Positions 21,641 through 34,200 of a stretch of DNA of 64,000 nt are shown here, piece after piece (the first letter of the stretch is position 1; each line of letters opens with the position of its first letter). The notes under the pieces are model-generated. The model searched no databases and was not told where the DNA came from. It was given only the letters and a program-made list of their open reading frames with translations. The DNA comes from Cranoglanis bouderius. Taxonomy: Eukaryota > Chordata > Actinopteri > Siluriformes > Cranoglanididae. Where the stretch lies: NCBI GenBank assembly GCA_023630585.1, contig CM042565.1:6266013-6330012 (forward strand), read 5' to 3'. Both the position numbers and the translations under genes were made by a program.

Positions 21641-23780
21641 AATGAGGTCTGTGACTGTGGAGGACAAAGACTGATATGTTTCCTCAACAATATCAGTCCC
21701 ACTGGAATATTTGGTGAGATTGGGTGAGTGGCTTAAGGAACCAGTTATTGTATTACCACAGAATTGTTTTCGAATTTCTAATTTGGTTGTAGTTTCAGGA
21801 TAAGGAGGCATAACTGACCATAGGTCTTTTGATTTCTGAAGGAAAGAATGACCATAATTTCATCTGGAGGAAGCAGTCGGAGAGGCTAGAATAAGACCTC
21901 TGGTTATGTGATCTGCAGGGTTGCTTTTCAAACCTACATAATTCCAATCCTCTGGGGTAGTGTGCTCCAAGATCTCTGTTAAACGATTGACCACGAAGGG
22001 GTTGTAGTGACAGGATTCTGATTTTATACTGTACATGTTAACACTACCATGGAGTCAGATCATAAGATGGTTTGATCTATATTCACAGTTAATTCAGTCC
22101 AAATGAGTTTTGCTAATTGCACCCCAGATACAGCAGCAAGCAATTCTAATCATGGAATGGATATTGTTTTCCTTGGAGCCACTCTTGATCTGGCCATAAG
22201 GAGGTATACATGAATGTTTCCTTGAGCACTTTCCATTTTCATATATGCTATAGATCCATAGGTTTGTTCAGATGCATAACAGAAAATGTCATTCACATGT
22301 CTGATTGTCACTAAATGATCCATACCATCTAGGAAAAGGACTGAATCTATGATGCTTTTGTCTGATTGGAGATATTCTTTAACTTGGCTTTGGAGTGAAT
22401 GGATTGCACAACAAGGACTAGTAGTTGTGCCAAAAGGTAAAACTTGCCATTGATAGGTCAAAGGTGCTTTGGTTTTCACTATAGAAATCTAGTTAACAGT
22501 TTGTCTTCTAGAAGTCGTCAGACTTGGTGGAACATGGCCTTGATATCTCCACTGTTTGCTATAGGATACAAGAAGATTTTTGGTTATGTTCTACCAAGTG
22601 GCGAGGACTGTGCCAAGAAACAGTGGTTTGCTCTGGGGCCACTAAATAAATATATCTTTTAGCCTTTGAATCTCTTTGGCATAGATTTCAGTTAAATGTG
22701 GATTATTTTGGAGCTTTCACTCTGTGCTACGGAGCAATGACAATACTGCCTCTTTTGTTGATTTAAAAGCAGATAATCCATCCTTCCATAACAGAGGTGT
22801 GGCATAACGTTGTGTATCATCCATGTGAACTTTCTCAGATTTCTCATCCAACACATCTAAGGCCCTTTTGTCCTGTTTGGATCTGGTGACTTCTTTCTCA
22901 TTTCAATGAGATGACTGGACTTGAGTTCAGCAGAGGAAGATGTGGAAACAAACATGCAACTGGCACTTTTCTTAACAGTGTGCAGAAAAGTTGGACCTTG
23001 TAAGGTCCAGGATAACCTGGTGTGAATGGTGACAGGAGTTCCAGGTGGTCCAGCTATGACCTCTTCTATGGCGGTTATTAAATGGAAATTATCTGCCCCA
23101 ATAAGCAACAATGAAGTGACCTTTTCAAAGTTTGGTAAAGGTAAATCTTCCTGATGTTTATACTACCTCTAGAGATATTTCATAGGATAGTGATATTCTT
23201 CTAAAGTGAGTTGTAGGGATGTAAATGCTCCTTTCATTACATACTGTTTAGAAGGATCATCAACAATGCAATATTGAATGTTACAGATGAACCATGTACT
23301 TGCGCGATGCCTTGTGTGAAGCTCTGGAACTTCAGGTGTTCCTTCAAGCCGTAAAGAGTCCACAGCTTGTGGCAAGATCATTGTATGTTCTGAGCCATCA
23401 TATAACAAAGCATAGGTATGACAAGACTGGTGTCTATGACTCAGAATGACTTTTGATCCTCTATTTTGCAGTTGCAAAATAGAGGATATTTCTCTCAGGG
23501 CCAGGTTATGGGGCTGACCATACTGTTGCTCAAGGGCTGGTAGAGACAAAGAATATGGGTGTGAGTCATAAGCATATGACAAGCAGATGGTAACAGGAGG
23601 TAATCCAACAAGATATGATGTTTGAACATTGCAGATTCTTTAGGAGTTCAGAGTCATAATCATATGACTCATATGACATCAGAGTCATAAGCACAATGAG
23701 AACAGGACGAATATGGAGAAGCAGGGACTGAAACTACAGATTGAAACTACAGACTGAAACCCCTGGCTTGGTCGAGAAAG
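21640..23780 (-). mobile_element. BEL/Pao LTR retrotransposon, pol relic
   Basis: Minus-strand pieces of BEL/Pao pol in the expected order: protease region (23582-23169), LLIGADNFHLI and TRLSWTLQGPTF (23111-22857), a reverse-transcriptase stretch PLTYQWQVLPFGTTTSPCC (22479-22150), and an RNase H-side stretch with NPADHITRG. Many stops. No LTRs were identified. Confidence 0.75.
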
Positions 23781-24084
23781 GATTCATGCAATCCGTTAGT
23801 CATTTTACTGTCTCCTTTAAATTTTGGATCTCTTCCTTCAATTGCTTTAATCCTCTGATGGTGATTAGGAAAGTGGAGGATCCATGGAGACTGCACCTAT
23901 AGGTTCAGGATAGGTAGCTGAAGAATGATGTCTTGGTAAACTTGCATATCGCATGCTTACAGTTCTCATGGAATCCAACTGATACTGCTGAAGATAGCCA
24001 GGAGGCTTTCTCTGATGTGTAGGATGTCTGTTCATTCCATCCATCTGTGGTACAGAGATGGCTGATGATAAAGATGAAAATTAA

Positions 24085-26475
24085 AATGTCCAGGCCCAGG
24101 GATATTTTGTGAGTTTGGAGGATACGAAACCCAGCGAGGAACAATGGGTGAGGTTCCTCCAATCCCATTTGGTCGGCTTGGCTCGCTGGTGGGTGGAGGT
24201 CCACCTCTACAGTCGACACCAGGAGATGAACACTGTCTCGGGTTTTGTGGATCTCCTGCTCCAGGAATACGGGCGCCCGGAATTCGATCCCGACCTAAAC
24301 ACCCTCTTTGGCAATGTGCGCCTGCCCGGTGACCCCAGCCAGTCGTTCCTTGAGCACTACGAGAGGGAGCGGGCAAATGTGGCGGCCTGCACCTCTCAGC
24401 CCCAGGCCCAGGAGTGCGCAACCGAGCGATGCACCCAGCCAGCCAGCCCCGAACTCCAGCAGGAGGCCCAGCAGGAGGTCTCCTCAGCGGAGCTGCCCCT
24501 GGAGGTTAACGTGGCAACCTCCAGCCCCGAGCTCCAGCAGGAGGCCCAGCAGGAGGTGTCCTCAGCAGAGCTGCCCTGGAGGTTAACGTGGCAACCTCCA
24601 GCCCCGAGCTACAGCCGGAGGCCCAGCAGGAGGTTTCCTCAGTGGAGCGCTACCTGGAGGTTAACGTGGCAACCTCCATCCCCGAGCTCCAGCCGGAGGC
24701 CCAGCAGGAGGTCTCCTCAGCGGAGCTGCCCCTGGAGGTTAACGTGGCAACCTCCAGCCCCGAGCTCCAGCCAGAGACCCAGCAGGTGGTCTACCCAGTG
24801 GAGCGCCCTCCAGAGGTAGACGAGGGGACCTCCATTCTTGTCCTGTTTCTGTCGGAGACCCAAGTGGGGTTCTCCGCTCCGGCCACGTTCCTGCTGGAGG
24901 TTCATGAGGAGACCTCCACTCCTGTCCTGCTCATGTCTGAGGTCCACAAAGAGACCTCCGCTCCAGCCCAGTTCCTGTTGGAGACCCAAGAGGGGTCCTC
25001 CGCCCCAGCCACATTCCTGCTGGAGGTTCACGAGGAGACGTCCACTCCTGTCCTGCTCATGTCTGAGGTCCATGAGGAGACCTCCGCTCCAGCCCAGTTC
25101 CTGTCGGAGACCCAAGAGGGGTCCTCCACTCCAGCCCTGTTTCTGCCGGAGGTTCAGGAGGAGACCTCCACTCCTGTCCTGCTCATGTCGGGGGTCCACG
25201 GGATGACCTCCTCCAAAGCCAAGTCCTTGTCAGAGGTGCATGGGATGACCTCCTCCGAAGTCAAGTCCATGTCAGAGGTCTGTGGGATGATGTCCTCCCA
25301 AGCCAAGTCCATGTCTGAGGTCCACAGGATGACCTCCTCCCAAGTCAAGTACATGTCTGAGGTCCACGGGATGACCTCCTTTCCTAGTTCAAGTCTATGT
25401 CCAAGTCCAGATCCAGGTTTCTGTTCTGACCCATATCCTAGTCCATGTCTCAGTCCAGATCCATACCCTAAGCCAGAGTCATGTTCCAGTCCATGCCTCA
25501 GTTCAAACCCAGAATCCTTTCTCAGCCCAGAATCCAGTTCAGAATCCAGTCCAGTTTCTAGTTTAGTTTCCAGTTCAGGTTCAGATCCAGTTTGCAATCC
25601 AGTTTCCAGTCTAGGTCTCAGTCCAGGATCCAGTCCAGAGTTCACCTCTGTCTCCACCTCTGTCTCCTGTCCGGTTTCTAGTTTCATTTCCAGCTCAGTT
25701 TCTAGCTTAGTTTCCAGTCCAGTTTCTAGTCCTGTTTCCAATTCTGCTTCTAGTTTCACTTTCAGTCCAGTTTCTGGTTTTGTTTCAAGTCCAGTTCTCA
25801 GCCAGGCAGCTAGCTTTGTTCTCAGTCAGGTTTCTAATTTCATTTCCAGTTCTGTTTCTAGTTTAGCTTTCAGTCAAGTTTCTAGTTTCCGGTTCTGTTT
25901 CTAGCCTAGTTTCTAGTCCTGTACCCAGTTCAGTTCTCAGTCCTGTTCTCAGTCCTGTTCCCTGTCCTGTTCCCAAGTCTGTCTCCAAGTCTGTCTCCAA
26001 TCCAGGTGCCAAGTCTGATTGCAGTCCTGGTTCCAGTGCAAGCTTCAAACCAAACACCAAGTCAAGCTTCAAATCAAGCACCATGCCAAGCACCACGCCA
26101 AGCATCAAGTCAAGCACCACGCCAAGCACCAGGTCAAGCACCAGGTCAAGCATAGCTCCAAGCTCCAAGCCAAGCTCCAAGCCAAGCTCCAAGCCAAGCA
26201 CCACGCCAAGCACCACGCCAAGCACCAGGTCAAGCACCATGTCAAGCACCAGGCCAAGCACAGCTTTAAGTTCCAAGTCAAGTTCCAAGCCAAGTTCTCG
26301 TCCATGGCCGAAGAGACAACCAGACAAGCTCCGCTCTGGCTCAGGAACACTGGACATTACCAGCCTCGGGTCCTGGGGGGCAGACATTCGGATCCTGCCC
26401 AGGGGCCCAGGTCCGCCAGAGTGGTTGGAACTTTCGGCGCTTCGGGAGCAGCGCCTTTGGGGGGGGGGGGGGCTC
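24085..26475 (+). mobile_element. Gypsy-type gag with long tandem-repeat tail
   Basis: The start resembles a retrotransposon gag (GLARWWVEVHLYSRHQEMN; FVDLLLQEYGRPEFDPDLN; SQSFLEHYERERANVA). It is followed by serial tandem repeats: a 26-residue unit (ELQQEAQQEVSSAELPLEV) in about five copies to 24840, a Thr/Ser/Glu unit (FLLEVHEETSTPVLL) to 25200, a 14-residue unit (MTSSQAKSMSEVHG) to 25380, then short Ser/Pro/Val units and 12-base units to about 26300. A one-base deletion near 24573 shifts the frame; the frame then stays open from 24588 to 25904. There is no protease, RT or integrase, so it is non-autonomous. A G-run (26458-26472) just before the LTR is the likely polypurine tract. Confidence 0.7.
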
Positions 26476-27160
26476 TGTTAGAGAACCCCTCGCATGCGAA
26501 GTCGCTCACTAAGCGAGCGACTGACTCCCAGAGTCTTTCACTGTGTGAACACTTCCACATTCCATGCTTCACGCTACTTAGCTACTTACGAGTAGCGCGA
26601 GCTCCATTCACAAAAACCCGCTGGACTATGCATTCATGAACTCTCATGTGTTTACTTTGCCATGTGCTGTTGTTTTGGTTTATGTCATGTCTCCGCCTCT
26701 GTATGTTTATTGGTTCCTAGTTTGTCATGTCTCCGCCCCTGTTTATTCATTGGTTTTCCTTTTATTGTTTCATTTTGAGTTGCAGGTGTTTCTTCTTTGT
26801 CCTTGTTTAATTCTGTGTATTTAAACCGTTTCTTTTGTTCACTCAGAGGCGGAGTATTGGAGTTAAGTTTAGCATGTGCGTTACGCCTGCTACCTTCTCG
26901 CACTCTCTCGCCCATAGACCATAGCTCTTAGCTCATAGTTCATGTTCCTAGAGCATAGCCTCGTGCGTTTGCTTCGGTTTTTTTGTTCTCATGTTCTGTG
27001 CACTTTGGAATTACTGCCTTGTGGATTATTGCTTTACCTTTTTGTGGATTACTGTTTGTTTCCTTTTTTTTGTGTTCCGTTACTTTTGAATTCAGTTGTT
27101 CCTATTAAAGTGACTTTTCCCCTGCACATGTATCCTGCCTTCCCCCGTGTTTAGATAACA
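26476..27160 (+). mobile_element. 3' LTR of the Gypsy-type element
   Basis: Starts TGTTAGAGAACCCC and ends TTTAGATAACA, with TG..CA termini directly after a G-rich polypurine tract. The 5' LTR is not present in the window. Confidence 0.75.
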
Positions 27161-27586
27161 CTCTCACTGTTAGAATACACCTAGCGTTAAAATTATAGAC
27201 TGATCGTTTCTTTGTCAGTGGGCAAACGTACAAAATCAGCCGGGGATCAAATATTTTTTTCCCTCACTGTAACAGATTTGATAAATGAGTAAACTCATCG
27301 AGGTCGGTTACATAAAGTTAACAGATTTGATTTTTGTGAGCCTATTATCTCTGATACTGTTGTGTATATACCAAAACAGCCTCATAGGCATTACTCAATT
27401 AAGATAAAATTTAAAATGAGTGCATTTTCATGAATAACATATTTTCCATTAGTTGCCATTAATCATCATTAAAACATAATATTATTCACAATAGAGCACT
27501 CTGTAATGTTAGGGTAGCCACAAACAGCGCATGCAAGCTCATAGTTACATTTATAGCTAAAACTGATTGAGCACTAAACTACAGTA

Positions 27587-29164
27587 CAGTAAACCTCTGG
27601 AACTATTGGAACAGCAAGGCCAATTAATTTTTTTTCACTGTAGATTGAAGAAATTTGGGTTTGAGATCAAAAGATTAATATGAGAAGAGACTTTAGAATT
27701 TCAGCTTTTATTTCCTAGTAGTTATATGTAGATTTGTTAAATGGCATAGAACATATCACATTTTGTATCAGACCACCAAATTTATAGGCGAGAAAAAATA
27801 TTGGAACATGTGACTGACAAGTGTATCTTGTTACCCAGGTGTGTCCTGTTAGATTGATTGTTTTAACAATAAATAGCTCTGAACATCTACTCTTCATTTG
27901 TAGCCTTCAGTTTCACCTGTGAAGACTGCATTTGTTGTTAAAAAGGATAAGCTAACATGAAGATCAGAGAGCTGTCTATGGGGGAAAAGCAAGCCATTTT
28001 GAAGCTGAGAAAAGAAGGGAAATCTATCAGAGGCATTGCACAAACATTGGGCATAGCTAATACAACAATTTGGAATGTTCTGAAAAAGAAAGAAGCCACT
28101 GGTGTTCTGAGCAACAGACACAGAATGGGTTGGCCAAGGAAAACAACAGCAGCTGATGACAGAAACATTGTGAGAGCTGTGAAGAAAAACCAAAAACAAC
28201 AGTCAGCGACATCACCAATAGCCTCCACAGGGCATGGGTGAAGGCATCACAATCCTCCATTTGAAGAAGACTTAAAGAGCAGAAATATAGGGGCCATACC
28301 ACAAGATGCAAACCACTCATCAGCAGTAAGAATCAGAAAGCCAGATTGAAATTTCATAAACAAATACAGAGATGAGCCACAAAAGTTCTGGAGCCAAGAT
28401 TAACCTCTACCAAAGTGATGTAGAGGCCAAAGTGTGGAGAAAGAAAGAATCGCTCATTATCCAAAACATACAAGCTCATCTGTGAAACATGGTGGAGGTA
28501 GTGTCATGGCTTGGGCTTGCATGGCTGCTTCTGGAACAGGCTCACTAATCTTTATTGATGATATAACCCATGATGGTGGCAGCAGAATGAATTCAGAGGT
28601 TTACAGGAACATTTTGTCTGCCAATTTACAGAGAAATCCATCCAAATTAAACACACTGTCAACTCAACAGAGGGCTTTATCAGGGGAAAAAAGTAGAAGG
28701 TTTTAGACAGGCCAAGTTGATCACCTTAACCCAATCGAGCATGCATTTCATCTCCTAAAAAGTAGACTGAAGGGAGAAACCCCCCAAAACAAACAACAAC
28801 TGAAAGAGGCTACCGTAAAAGCCTGGAAAAGCATCACAAAAGAAGAAATCAACAATTTGGTGATTCCAACAAGTCGCAGGCTTGATGCAATTATTGCAAG
28901 CAAATGGATAGGCAAGTAAGTAGGCAAGTGTTATTTACTGTAATTTACTTCAAGTCTTATCTGTTCCTATACTTTTGCATGCCTAAAAATTGGGTGGTCT
29001 GATACCAAAGGTTCTATGTTTTTTGTTTAACACATCTAGATAAAAAGTTTAAAACCTAAACTCTCGTCTCATATCCATCTTTTGATCTCAAACCCAAATG
29101 TCTTTGGTGTATAGCACAAACAAATGAATTGGCCCTGCCGTTCCAATAGTTTCGGAGGGGACTG
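27587..29164 (+). mobile_element. Tc1-like element, full length but decayed
   Basis: Inverted ends (CAGTAAACCTCTGGAACTAT and, reversed, CAGTCCCCTCCGAAACTAT). The transposase starts at 27957 (MKIRELSMGEKQAILKLR; helix-turn-helix IAQTLGIANTTIWNVLKK; GWPRKTT) and later shows SSVKHGGGSVMAWACMAASG. Frameshifts after codon 94 and again near 28640 inactivate it. The same family is seen at 53341-54430. Confidence 0.85.
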
Positions 29165-31060
29165 TATGCACCATTACATGTGACATTTTCTATTTCTATA
29201 TCAGAATTTGTACTTCAAAACACTAAGTCCAGTGGTCACTCCTTTAACTATACTATTCTTTTGTATGACCATTACTTTTTTCATGTGTATCGCATATTCA
29301 GAAACCCATTACCAGTAATATACAGTTATGAACACTGTAAGTGCTGAATGGATAGATACTAATTTATGGCACTTACATGAGTTTTCAGTAACCTCTAGAA
29401 ATACAAAAAAAAGGAAGAAAATATGTTTTCATCACATATCAATAGCCAACAAAAACTTCATTCAGTTTATTCATTAAAACATAATTTCACTTGTGCAATG
29501 GCAGTTTAAACAATGGCTTTGTTTGAAAACAGGCCTGTAATGACAGTCACAAAATACGAAACTGAATGGCATCCCTTAGCTTGAGTTCCACAATGTTATG
29601 TGCCAGGTATGCATAGTGTGACACAAGTGTTTTTTTTGTTTGTTTGTTTTTAAAAAGATATGAATCTTTAGGGCTTAAAAAGATATTAATTGCCCTGGCC
29701 CCACATAATGCTTTCTAAATTATTTGCTTGCAAATTACCACTTCTTAAGAATTACTTTGTAAGAATTATTCAACTTCTTACTTAGTAAGACTTAAAAAGT
29801 TGATTAACATTTTTTGTTTTCTCAACACCAACTAGATATGAATCTTGCCAAAAAGAACCATAATAGATTTTGTTGTCACATTACAAGTGAAACTGGTAAT
29901 TCTCCCTGTTTTGCTTACAAAAATAGTTTGCCTTCCATTGTCAACACTGAATAAGATTCCCATATTTATTTTGGCAAAGGTTGACCAATACATGTGTAAA
30001 CCCCTATTTAGATTATCATATACAAATATTTATATAAAATTTTTACAACACAAATTGCACCATTGTTTACCTGTACAAGAGCATTGATAACATCACACTG
30101 AATGAGTCACAATTCAACAAACTATGATATCATTTGGGCAAAAGAAAGAAGACTAAAACATTCATAACATAACTTAAAGGCATTTGGCAATTTGGCAATC
30201 TTTCATATCAAAGATAAAGCTTATGTTCAGTATCAACAGCCATGAAACAAAACTGCTATGGACCACTTTTATTTACAGACAGCTAAAATCTCTGACAGAT
30301 CCATGCTCGACTTCACAACCTGAATTTGTCTTTTAAAGTGCATGCAATAATACCAGGAAGGAATCTGACTGCATTGATTTGTTGTAGTAATAAAAAAATG
30401 CTGCCAATTAATTTAGGATACTGAACAATGATTAAATTATAGTGCCTAGTTTTTTCCCTTTTAAAAAAAGAGGTGTGTGTTCTACCACAATATGAAAGTA
30501 ATGCTCTCAATATAGTCACTATGTTTTAAAATCTGACACTGTTTAAAATCTGACACTGTTTCAAAACCTGCCTTTGCATACAGCTTTCGCAAACAGTATT
30601 CACATTCGCTGTGATAAACAAAGACAAAAACAGCTAATAGCCACGGTGAAGACGGAGGACACATTCTACAGTCGTAATGTCCTTCGATAACACCAAAGGC
30701 ATTTTCACACAATATGTTCACTTTACATTTTGGGTTCATACTTAAACATATCAAAGTGCTTACTTGTACTAAAATATCCTGAATTACTGATTTTAATACC
30801 AAAAGTGGGTCGACGGCATGGAGAAAAGGTCTGTTCTATATTTAGCTCTTTTGCTTTCTGAGCTTCATTAAGTCACTTGTGTCAGCTGCAAATTACGTTC
30901 CAATTCCAGAAGTTCCCCCAGCTAGTAATTAAGATTTTAAAAGACAGATCCAGCATGGTCACTGTAAAGGTGTTCTTGGTAAATCCAGTAGTTTGGGACA
31001 GTACAGGCACAACATATCCAGAAGCATCAGCATCAAATGGCCCCGCCAGCCTGGGTTGGA
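29165..31060 (-). other. taok3: taok3 3' UTR / downstream region
   Basis: About 1.9 kb of AT-rich sequence with no coding signal follows the taok3 stop. Minus-strand AATAAA candidates (plus-strand tttatt) occur near 30269, 29955 and 29466, so the mRNA probably ends in one of these places. A Tc1 element (ending at 29164) bounds the region. No transcript data support the exact end. Confidence 0.5.
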
Positions 31061-31222
31061 TCATCTGTCATCTTCCTTGGGAAAGTCAAATGAGGCCAAG
31101 CTTCCAAAACCCAGTCGGGAGCTCTCCACATCAAAGGTCTCCAGTTCTCGCTCTTGGCGCTCAAATAAATGTTTGACTTTTTCGGTCCGCTCTTTCTGAA
31201 GTGCGGCCAGTTCCTCTTCAAT
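31061..31222 (-). CDS. taok3: taok3 terminal exon and stop
   Basis: Fifty-three codons from [15 protein letters not shown] to the TGA at 31063-31061. The tail [15 protein letters not shown] identifies the short-tailed TAOK3 paralogue; TAOK1 and TAOK2 carry long Gly/Pro-rich tails instead. Confidence 0.94.
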   Translation of the reverse strand: MEEELAALQKERTEKVKHLFERQERELETFDVESSRLGFGSLASFDFPKEDDR

Positions 31223-34200
31223 CTGCAATCAAAATGTAGTGGATTATTATGTTCCAGGTGTTTTTAGGACAAATATATGCTTTAATATGGTAGCCTCCCA
31301 GATTTAAAAAATATATGTAGAGCAAAACATACAAAATCATTCTTCAATGCTTGCATTTGATATTGCCCATTTTAACTGTGGTAGGCCTAAGACTAAAACA
31401 GTCAAACTATAGGTTAGAATGGTACATGTGTATGTGATAAATATGATTTTTTATTGGTTAACTGCTCTATGCATTGTAGTATAATGTAACAAGGCTCACT
31501 TTCTGTTCCAGGTGAGCCCTACGCAAGGATGCTTTCTGCTCCAACTTTTGCATGTCACGCTCATGCTGGGCCTCAGCCTGTGCCTTTGTCTTGCTTTGGT
31601 AGGCATCCAGAAGCTCCATTTCCTGCTGCAACTGGCGCTTCAAAGCCTGGCACTCGGCCTCCTGCTCAGCTTCTAGACGTAGCTGCACAAAAAAGAGACC
31701 ACAGAGTGATAGAGGGGGATAATTTTCACAATACAGTTTTTTTCTTTTTTTACACACATTTTATTTGGTCAAGTAAATATTGGGTGTGGAGACTTCCAGT
31801 TATGGCTGCCACCTAGTTGGATGTGTTTTGTACTGCTCTGCCACAACTTGTGATAATTGCTACCAAAATACTTGATTCAGCAAAAAAAATAACTGTTCTT
31901 TTTTGGACACTATGATGGCATCTTCTAGCAAATCAGGCAAAAATAAATGTCAAAACATTCAAAGCCAACTAACTTTGGTGCTAGCAGTGTAGCTCAGAAA
32001 GCTAATATGGAAGAGGGAACAAGGGCCAGCACAGGAGGTGTGCTGGAAAGTTCACAAGTGGGACACCATATTGGCTGCAATTAACGCCATGAAATCCAAT
32101 CTGGATAGAATTATGACATCTGTAGTAGAAATGAGGAAGGAGCCAAGTGACTGCACTGAACAGGTAGCACAAACAGAGCTATGATCTGCAGCTGAAGATG
32201 GTATGGTTGAACTGCAGTCTAGGGAGACGAAGAACAAAACTTTTGGATTTCGAGATCATGTATGAACAACCTGGGGCTGGTAAAATCTGTTCCAGGGTGC
32301 CAAAGGACCAGATCCTTACCTCTTTTTTGGAAAAATGGATCCCAGATATATTGGAGGTTGAAAACCGAGTTGTTTTAGAGAGGGCACATCAAGTCAGACT
32401 GAAGAGGGATGCTAACGCCCCATCCTTCAGATGCAATGCAAGGGATGAGGAACTTCATTATGCTAATAATGAAGTTCCTCAACCACAAGGATAAAGTGAA
32501 GGTAATCAATGCTGCCTGAGCGAAGAAAGACATTTCATCCACAGATGTGGAGTCTGGGGATCTGACATGGAGTGATATCACCAGCTAGACTACTGGTAAT
32601 GTACAAAGAGCAAGCCCAAATCTTCAATACTCTGACTGAGGTACAAGATTTCATTGAGATGGTTAAGGTAGAAGCGGGTCAGAGCTAAACATGAATGTTC
32701 CAGCGACAGGACATTTGGTATCTAAAGTATGGACTTATTAACCCCTGGTGTTTACCTGCAGAACTATTAAAACATTCTTAAGATGATTGCATCAGTATAT
32801 ATCTGGGTGCTTTGTGATGCATTACAGTAATGATATATGTAAAATGTTGCAGAGAAGTGTTAAGTATTGCTATATGAATAGTAGCAATGAACACCTTTTT
32901 TCTTCTGTTTGTTTTTGAGGAGATGGTGGACAGACTGATCCTCACAGTGTGTGTAACTGTCATTGGTGATAACTGGAGGCAGAGTTTGTTTTTACACAAG
33001 TTCAGTGTGTTGGCTGTGGGTTGTACCATCCCAGTGTGATTAGTTGCATTAGAAAGTAAAGCTTAATTGCCTATCTTGGAACTGCAGAGGTTTACACAAA
33101 CTTCAAAAAAATAAACAGGCTATGAATAAGTTGAAGGATATGGATTGTAAAATAGTTTTGTTTTTTTTACACTATGTTGGATGAGGACAATATTAGGATT
33201 AGGAGGAGATGGCAGGCGGTGTATTCATACCATCATTTTCATCATAGGCCAGGAGGCCAGTTATGACACTTATTCTTAAGTCAGTCCCATTACAAGTGAC
33301 AGATGTAATTAAGGATGAGATGGGCAGGTACAAGGTTCAAGCTTCACTTTTATCAGAATTTAGTGAATTTATATGGTCCAAATGTAGACGTTCTTTACAA
33401 ATGCATTTCTTTAACCTCTCCACACCTCCAGGACAATATATAATAGTAGGAGATTTTAAATGTACATCCAATCATGGACAGATCTGCAGGTTTAGATCAG
33501 TCACATAACAGATGCAGCACAGCTATTCATTGCTTTGTTAAAGAATTAGGTCTGTTAGACATATGGAAAGTAATGAAACCAAATGGTAGGGCCTACTTGT
33601 GTTATTCTAGTACATACAACAAACACTCTCCAATAGATTATTTTTTGGTATCCATGGGATTATACTCTAGAATACAGATCTGCTCTTATGATAACATTGT
33701 ATTCTCAGATCATGCACCATTTTGCTTTGTGTATGTGAAAAAATAAGTACACTCCATGGAAATTGTTGGCTTTTTTGACATATTTGGACAAGCAAACTTT
33801 TGATCCTCTTTAAACGGTTTCATATTAATAAAGTTGATACACTCTATCAAATGACACATAAAATTGACATTTTGTAGTTTTAAATGAACAATTTTTTAAA
33901 GTAACGAAAAACAGATCAGTCACAAGGAAAAAGTACACCCCTACATTTATCACACCTTCAAATCCATAAAATTAAAATCAGGTGTTCAAGATTGGGTGCC
34001 AGTGATTAGAACCTGCATAGGGAGTGCAGGTGGAACCTGTCTTATTTATACCCCCCTCATATCTAGTGTCTATGTGCTCCCTTTGCTATTGAGATGTGTG
34101 GTGTCATCATGCCAAGATCTAACAAGTTCTATAGGGCCTTCAGAAAAAAAAGGTTGTGGATACCTGAGTCTGGCAAGGGATTTAAAAAGATCTCCAAATT

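Noticed and set aside
24717..26387. Long minus-strand frames with Leu/Glu repeats opposite the gag tail
   Set aside because: Complement of tandem repeats whose unit is a multiple of three, so stops are rare in all frames. No start or context.
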